Of a stretch of DNA of 64,000 nucleotides, positions 55,101-62,294 are shown in pieces. The DNA is taken from the NCBI GenBank assembly GCA_944470555.2, contig OX104129.1, forward strand, positions 50,811,998-50,875,997. The letters are read 5' to 3'. Origin of the DNA: Heterobilharzia americana. Taxonomy: Eukaryota; Platyhelminthes; Trematoda; Strigeidida; Schistosomatidae. Each line of letters begins with the position of its first letter. Within the stretch, counting starts at the first letter, position 1. The position numbers were made by a program, and so were the translations under genes. The notes beneath the pieces are model-generated. The model searched no databases and had not been told where the DNA came from. It saw nothing but the letters and a program-made list of their open reading frames with translations.

Positions 55101-58100
55101 ACCTAGAAGAGATATGTCATTTTAACAACTGTCATCCTGTAATTAAGTTTATATTAGAGGAGTAATTTGATTCTAAGATATCCTTTTTGGACGAACAGTT
55201 GTTAAAATGAAATAATAGAACAGTCAAAATGCCCATCTACAAGAAACCCCCCACGGAATCGACAAACTGCAAATTTTTAAAATTTGTTGGTTTTAGACAT
55301 CAAGTGAAATCTGATGTGTTCTTTATGCCATGGGATTTGTAGATAATGTAGTCCTAATAATTTGGAGGAAGAAGAACAAGTTTTCATAAAAATATTATAT
55401 CCCGAGCGTTTCACTATAAAAACTAAGAAAGTTAAATCAGCTAATCAGTTCATTTCTAGAGTTCCTACGAATCTACAAGATAATCTATAAGGACCAATAA
55501 AGTAAAACATATAACATATTGTCTCAGCCAATGTGGCACTTGTCATATGAAGAGAATGTAATCTTGTAAGATCAATTAAAACTGTCCATAAAATTGATGA
55601 AATTAAAAGAATCATACAGAGAATTAAGTAAGACTTACCTTCTGAGAGGTTCCAATTCTCCTAAGCATACAACATGATTCAACTTTATAACTTAATATTG
55701 CTTAGGTCTTGATAACTCTTCTGTTCACTACTATTGTAGAAACTACATAATTCTTTATCCGATCTCCTGATTCATATTCAAAAGTGCATTCTGTTGAGAA
55801 ACGCTTTGTGCTTTTTCGGTTGTCAGGTGAATGTGAAATTTAAATGTGTTTGTACGGTTAAAGAATGATATTACTGAAAAGATCGACTTTCTACTTTGTT
55901 CGGTGTGTTCGGAGGCTATCAGCAGGAAGTCCTTAACCTAAGTTTTGGGCTTGTTGACAGTCGTCAGCAAGATTTATCTGGAAAAAATGAAGCAACTGAT
56001 ATCCCCTCAGTGATTTGAACTTACCTCATTCATTGCTGCCCTGAGAGACGCTACCGAAGAGGCATTCGAGCCGTTACTGACCTCCTATAAAACTTTGTTC
56101 GGTCACTGAAGAGTAATCAAGTTCATATTGTGTACTCTTAAGTCGTCAAGATCGAATTGGTTAATTTCCTGCAACCAGTCATTGTATTAAATTCCGTCCT
56201 CCCGGGGAGTTAATCGCAACCCTAATAGCGCAATGATAACGTCTCTGATTGTGGGACTAGGTGATTTTGGTTTTAATGTCTGACCGAATATCAACACCAG
56301 ATACACCTTGCTGATAAATGCCAACAAGCCTGAAACGTAGGTCCAGGACTTCATGCTGGTTGTGTCTAACCATCTTACACTAATCAAGGTATATTGTTGT
56401 TCTGAATATCTTAGCTTAGTGAGCACATTACAGAACAACCTATATAATTTGGTCAGCACTTACGACTAGACAATGTGTAGCTAGTTACTCGCCAGTTACT
56501 ATTAAGTGTACAGCTGAGTCGTTGATGAACGCTTTTGGTTTAATAATAGTAATCACATCAAGTCGGTGTACGTACTTCTGTTTACTACTGTTGATTTCCC
56601 CAAATGAAACTAGAAAACATACATTATACATGGTCGCCGAGAACGAACGACTTGAGTGTTACTTTTGCATAGTGGAACTAATAATTTAACACTGTTTAGG
56701 TTTGACATGGACCCCATATGTTGATAAAAACGAGTTTTGGTCCAGTACTAGTTATATCAGCTGGTGTTGAACATACCTCTCAAATTATCTGCGCCTGCTC
56801 ATCTGCTCGATTCAGAATGTGATTGGGTTAGAGAAATGTTAGGCATGATTAAGCCACTCAATAGAAGCAATGCTCAAAATAGTTGACTAAGTTGTGCACG
56901 GAATTAGGAACGACACGGGACCCACAAGGTGATAAACATTTATAGGGAGAGACTGTATCCAACGAGAGTGGTGTTCAGCGTCACAGACATAATCCCACTT
57001 CATCTCCTTTGGCGCTCATATTACTATTCGTATCCTCTTGTGTAACATTCTTTCATTTTAGGTCGTTTCCTCTGTGTGTTAGTAAGTGTTTGAGTTTAAA
57101 AGCATAAAATGTTCGAAACTGATACGATACTGTTAGTTTGCATGGTACAGTCGTATGATTTTTCGTAGAATAGTGACTTTTTATACTGATGGCAGGCTAG
57201 TCAATGTCGTTCAATTAACTGTAACATTAAAAGTTTTTCTAGCAAGAACTATCTATTCTTCAAGAAGTGATTTAGCAACTTGGTGAACAGCTGGATGAAG
57301 TTAGTTGGATGGTTGACTCTAGATTCAAATTTTTTTTTGATAAACTATAAAGATTACTGCAGATGAATTAAACTCACCATCTTAAAAATGTACACTATCT
57401 GCATTTCAAGTTCTACTGCTAGACATCACCTGGTATTGTTGAATAGTGAAAAATGTTCTCTCTCATGTGGTTTCATAATAGTGGTTCATTCTGTTTATTT
57501 TGAATCCACTGAAGAAAAATGTCTTGCTGGGTGATGCTTTATCTTTAAGCTAGTTTTCTTCAAATAGTCATTTTACTTGATAGGGTCGTTCAGTAACTAA
57601 TTGATAAATAACCCAATGTTAAGAAAAGTTATAATTTTTACGTCGATAAGTTTTCTCCGAAGTCATTGGTTGCCGATTTGTTTCGAGTTGTGTATGCTAT
57701 GCTTCTGACGAGAATTAGAAACTAGTATCTTGTGGATGTAAACTTGAAGTAGCATTACCTATGTCGAAGACATTGAATTAAATGAATCCATTTCCCTCCT
57801 TATTCTAGTCCTTTTTTTATTCTTCGTTTCATTCACCTATTTACTCTAGAGATGTTTAAAACATTTTCGGCAAAGAATTTTCTAATATTTCCGGTTTTAA
57901 CAATCTCTGTTTCAGCAAATATGTGGAACGTCTTCTGGCAAACTTAGTTGCAGTTTTAGCTTGTTTTCATGGCCATACTCGTCATCTTGGTGGGTTCCCT
58001 AAACGCTTGGCCAGATTGCTTCAGTTTCATGCTCAATTTGCCCCATGGAATATGAATTTTGATGAAACTGTCAGCTTTTTAAAAGAAGATCAAAATATCA

Positions 58101-61100
58101 ATGATAATCTCGATGTACTTGCTGAACAATTTGAAGAATTTGTTCCTATACCTTCAATGCTATCGCAAATCAACCAATCTTATGGAGATAAATATCGTTA
58201 TTCATCTTCTCTTCTTTCAGTTATTTCAAAATGTCGTGGACAGATTAGCAAACAATGGAATTTGGCTGTAATGCAACCATTCATTTATCATCTTCGAACT
58301 TGTGTTCATCCTCAGAGTAAGCTATCCCCACTTTTAGTATGTATGTGACAAATGAAGAGAAAAAGAAAAAATTGTCTATCTCCAGACGTATTAAATAAAC
58401 AAATGAGACGAACTACGAAATTTGGCGTTGTAAATGAAAGACGAAAGTGTAATTTTATCAGCAATGTTACAGAAACGTACCCTCAGAAAGACATAATTGC
58501 AAATAGTTACCGCCTAGAGACATATATTGGTGTTTAATTGAAAAGTATTGTGATCATATGAATTTTTCTGTATTATGTGTTCAATTGTATAACACAGCAA
58601 TAGGTAGTACAATAACACTCTATGGTCGAAGAATTAATGCAAACACCTGGAAAATAGAGACAAGCCGTGGTCTGACTGGTAGTTGTCACCTTGACATTGT
58701 AATCGGGGTTGGATATCACAACTAGTTACGCTAGCTGAAATGCTTACTCTTTGAAGTCCTACTTACTATTCCAGGAAGGTTTGCTGGATAGTAGTAGCAC
58801 AAAAAGCATTTGCCATCATTATGTGAATCACTGCATTATGACGGTAAAAATGATTTACAAGCCTGTTCATTTCACCTTATCGTGAACATTGAACACTCAT
58901 TTTTCCAAGCAACTTGAAACCAATCGGGAATTTTTTATAATGGTGTTTTGCCACATTTCATTCTCTCCATCGAATTCAACTAAACTGCTGGCGTTTTTCG
59001 TCTAATCTTTTAGAGATCTGTAACTTCATTAGTTAGTCATCCTCCTTTATGTAGCATAAACGGTTGTTGTATAGTAAGCGAATTTCTATTGACAATAGTT
59101 ACACTGAATCGGCATACTATAGTTTCTTGATTGCATTCAATTTAGTCAGTTATTGACGACAATGTTGTCTGCATTAGTATACCATAATTATTATTTATTA
59201 GTTCGTGTTAAATTACGTATTTCGAGTTTTTGTTGGCATTACTACTAATGCATAGGTGTCCGAAAAACTAGGTATTTTCTTCTTAGAATTGTTTTTAAGC
59301 ATCCTTTTCCTTAACATCAGGGTTGTTTTTTTTCTAAGATTTTTATATACCATGTTTAATGAATATATTAACAGATAAACAAAGGTGGTTAATTTTCACA
59401 CAAATATATTAGTTCTAGCTGCTACACTTCAGGCAGTGAAAAGTCACCAAAATAGGATGAAATTGTGATTCATAAGAATATAGATGAGTGAATAAAGGAT
59501 TAAACAATGTTAATCAAGTTCATGAACAACTAATTCTTTTCGTCTTAAGATCTCAGTACATAATATTAGATTCTTATATGCAATTCCTTTTACGATTTTA
59601 AATAATAAATAATTTCATGTGAAAACTGCTTTGCTTACATATTCAAAAAGTTGTAACTGTGTATATGGAACAGAATTTACAATGAACACTAATTGTTAGG
59701 ATGAATTTTAAACTTTGATTTCATATATCCTAGGTGTATTTGATAGTCTACTAGGATTTCCCATAACATACTCGTAATTTACCTTTTCTTCGATTTCAAG
59801 ACTACCGGTCTAGATATTATACTAATCAATATTCTTTTTTCTTCGCTATATCCTTAATATCGACAGTTGTTTGCTAGTTGAAGAGTTATTAATTGTGAAT
59901 TTATTTCACCAAACTATACAGTTTAGTCGTATCGTTTAGTTTGATTGTTGTGATCTCTCTATGAAGAATCTTTGGTAAATTACTATAGCGTATCTACTCA
60001 CCAGATTTCAAGCGTACTGAATAACTGTATATTGAAGCAGTAAGAACAGAAAATAAATCAAGTAATTAATTCAAAGTTAAATATACTTTACTGTAGTGTG
60101 AATTCATATTTATGTTACTTTGCTGTATAGCAATGATAAATTACAAGTATTAAACAATAAAAAAATGATACCCGTCACATAAATGGCGAGTCTTTTACCC
60201 CAGCGACGTAAAGGATAACGCTTTGGCGTTTGAAGCAATGAGTATTTAGTTCGAGTCTCGACGGGAACAACATCATTGACTTGGGTCCCGGTACATCTGG
60301 CTGATGAGTTCCAGACAGGACGAAACGCGCGTCCTGGATTTCATGGCGAGTCACCAATATGAGTACTTTATATCACATTTGTAGGGTTATATAGTAATTT
60401 TGAAATTAGTTTCTGGCTGCCAATTAGATTGATACTGGTTTCAAGAGGAAACATTTTTTAATTAAAAAGAAAAAATAGAATAGATTTTAAGGGCTAACGA
60501 ATTCGTCTTTGTTTTTCTCTAATCAATGTCTTCTTTTAATAATGGTAATGAAATTGTTATTTTACTAATAAAGATTTTTGTTATCGTTTCCATCTCCTTT
60601 ACTCTATACAGTGCTTAGTAATTTGTTGATTGAATTGGAAATCGCTTCAAAACGGAGATCTTCTCTTTTATTATATTTCAAAGTAAGTCATTCTTAACTT
60701 GGTGTTAGCTTCTGTTTGTATTACATTTACACAACTTCAACTGCCACTCATTGGTTCTGACATTGAACTTTCGGTTGGTAGACCGCGTTTTCTAACCCTG
60801 CCTTACGTATTGAAGTTTGGTTACCCCGGGTGGTATTATCAGCCGTCATATTAGAACTGTAGTTTTTGACGCAGTATATGAATCTCCATATGACTTTCTA
60901 GTTGTATTTCCTGTTTTGTTTATTTGGCATTTGAAAACAATTAACGAGAAGCTCATTACTGAATCTATATAGCAATTCAATGTGAGGTCATGAAGAACGT
61001 CGAATTTTAGTAGTTGACACCTGGCTGGTTGAACCAGTGTAAAAAGTATTTTAAGTCAGCATCATCATGAAACCTGAAATCGCTGCGTAACGGTCCTCGT

Positions 61101-62239
61101 TGCTATGTCACAAAGCAAAAAGAGGGAAATCAAAAAAACGGAAATGATATAGTCAGAAGTCGTCAAAAATCGTGAGACCAAAAAAAAAGTTTAAAGCAAG
61201 TAACGAGATGTAATATAACACATAGAATAAACATAATAAGATGTTGATACATTTTTACCACTATGACATATTTTGATCCATATCACCTGGAGTCTCCAAC
61301 CATATATATATATATCTTTAAAATTTTCCCTTGGGTTCCAAGCGGGACATAGGTCTTCAGTAGCACGCCTCCATTGCACTCTGTTCTCTGCAGTCTTTTC
61401 AACCTGGCACCACGACTGCCCACAAGCTTTCATTTCTTCCTCACATGATCTTCTCCATGTCACCCTCGGATACCTAACTCGTCGTTTCCCCTTTGGGTTC
61501 CACTCGAGGGCCTGATCTGGTGCCTGATGTCCCCTAATGGTCTTCTCAATGTATGCCGAATTCATCTGCACTTTCTTCTGCGTATTTGTTGGGTGATATG
61601 CTCTTGGTTGGTTCGTCGACAGCCAGGGTTCCTTGTTGCTTATTCTTTCTGGCCATCTCATCTTCAGTACCAAGTGAGCGTAGGCAGCAGCCGTTAATGT
61701 ATGTCTGTAGCTTGTTGGAAATGCTTTCCATAACGCGCCAAGTCTCTCAACCATCACATAGAAGCACTGACTTGATTGATATTAGTATTGAAAATCTGGA
61801 TTTCGTTCACGCTTTATCGTGAGTGCAGTAGATCTCCACACTGATTTCAGATTAATGAAAGCCTGTCCTACTGCCTTTCCCATCCTGGTTTTGACAACCT
61901 CGTCTGTGCCTGTGCCGCCTGTAGTTGAAACAATGCTGCCTAGTTGGTGGGTGAAGGAGACTACTTCCTTCAAGTTTCTTCCGTTAGTGGTGATTGGTGC
62001 TTGTTGTTGATGCTGTTGTTGGTTGGGCATCTTCATCACCTCCGTCTTCCCTACATTCACCTGAAGTCCCGTTTCGCTGCCTCGCCTCTTCTGTCAACTT
62101 GTTAGTTTTCGCTTGTAGATCTTCAAGTTTGTGTGACAAGACATTAGACATAAATCCTCATCAGCGAAATCCAAATCTTCTAGACTCTTCTCATCAGTCC
62201 AGCCGGCGTATGCCCCTCTTCATGAGTGATTGTAGGCAG

Positions 62240-62294
<55 letters not shown>

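Larger units (their letters stand above)
53225..57915 (+). other. INTS1 intron 29
   Basis: The longest intron, 4.7 kb. It holds a composite tRNA-like repeat (about 53690-54250), a Penelope-like element with inverted ends (54342-55882) and an inverted SINE pair (55905-56390). From 56500 to 57060 there is unassigned, possibly retroelement-derived sequence. Confidence 0.65.
58317..60611 (+). other. INTS1 intron 30
   Basis: Holds the Smα-like element at about 60172-60352. The 58317-60170 part is AT-rich with no recognised element. Confidence 0.6.

Noticed and set aside
55700..55760. Hammerhead core in the inverted repeat arm (cttctgttcactactattgt agaaac)
   Set aside because: CTGTTCA does not match CTGANGA and there is no NUH site after GAAAC in the right place.
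56500..57060. LTR retrotransposon (tggtcgccgagaacg resembles a primer-binding-site region)
   Set aside because: No paired long terminal repeats or gag/pol motifs are visible.
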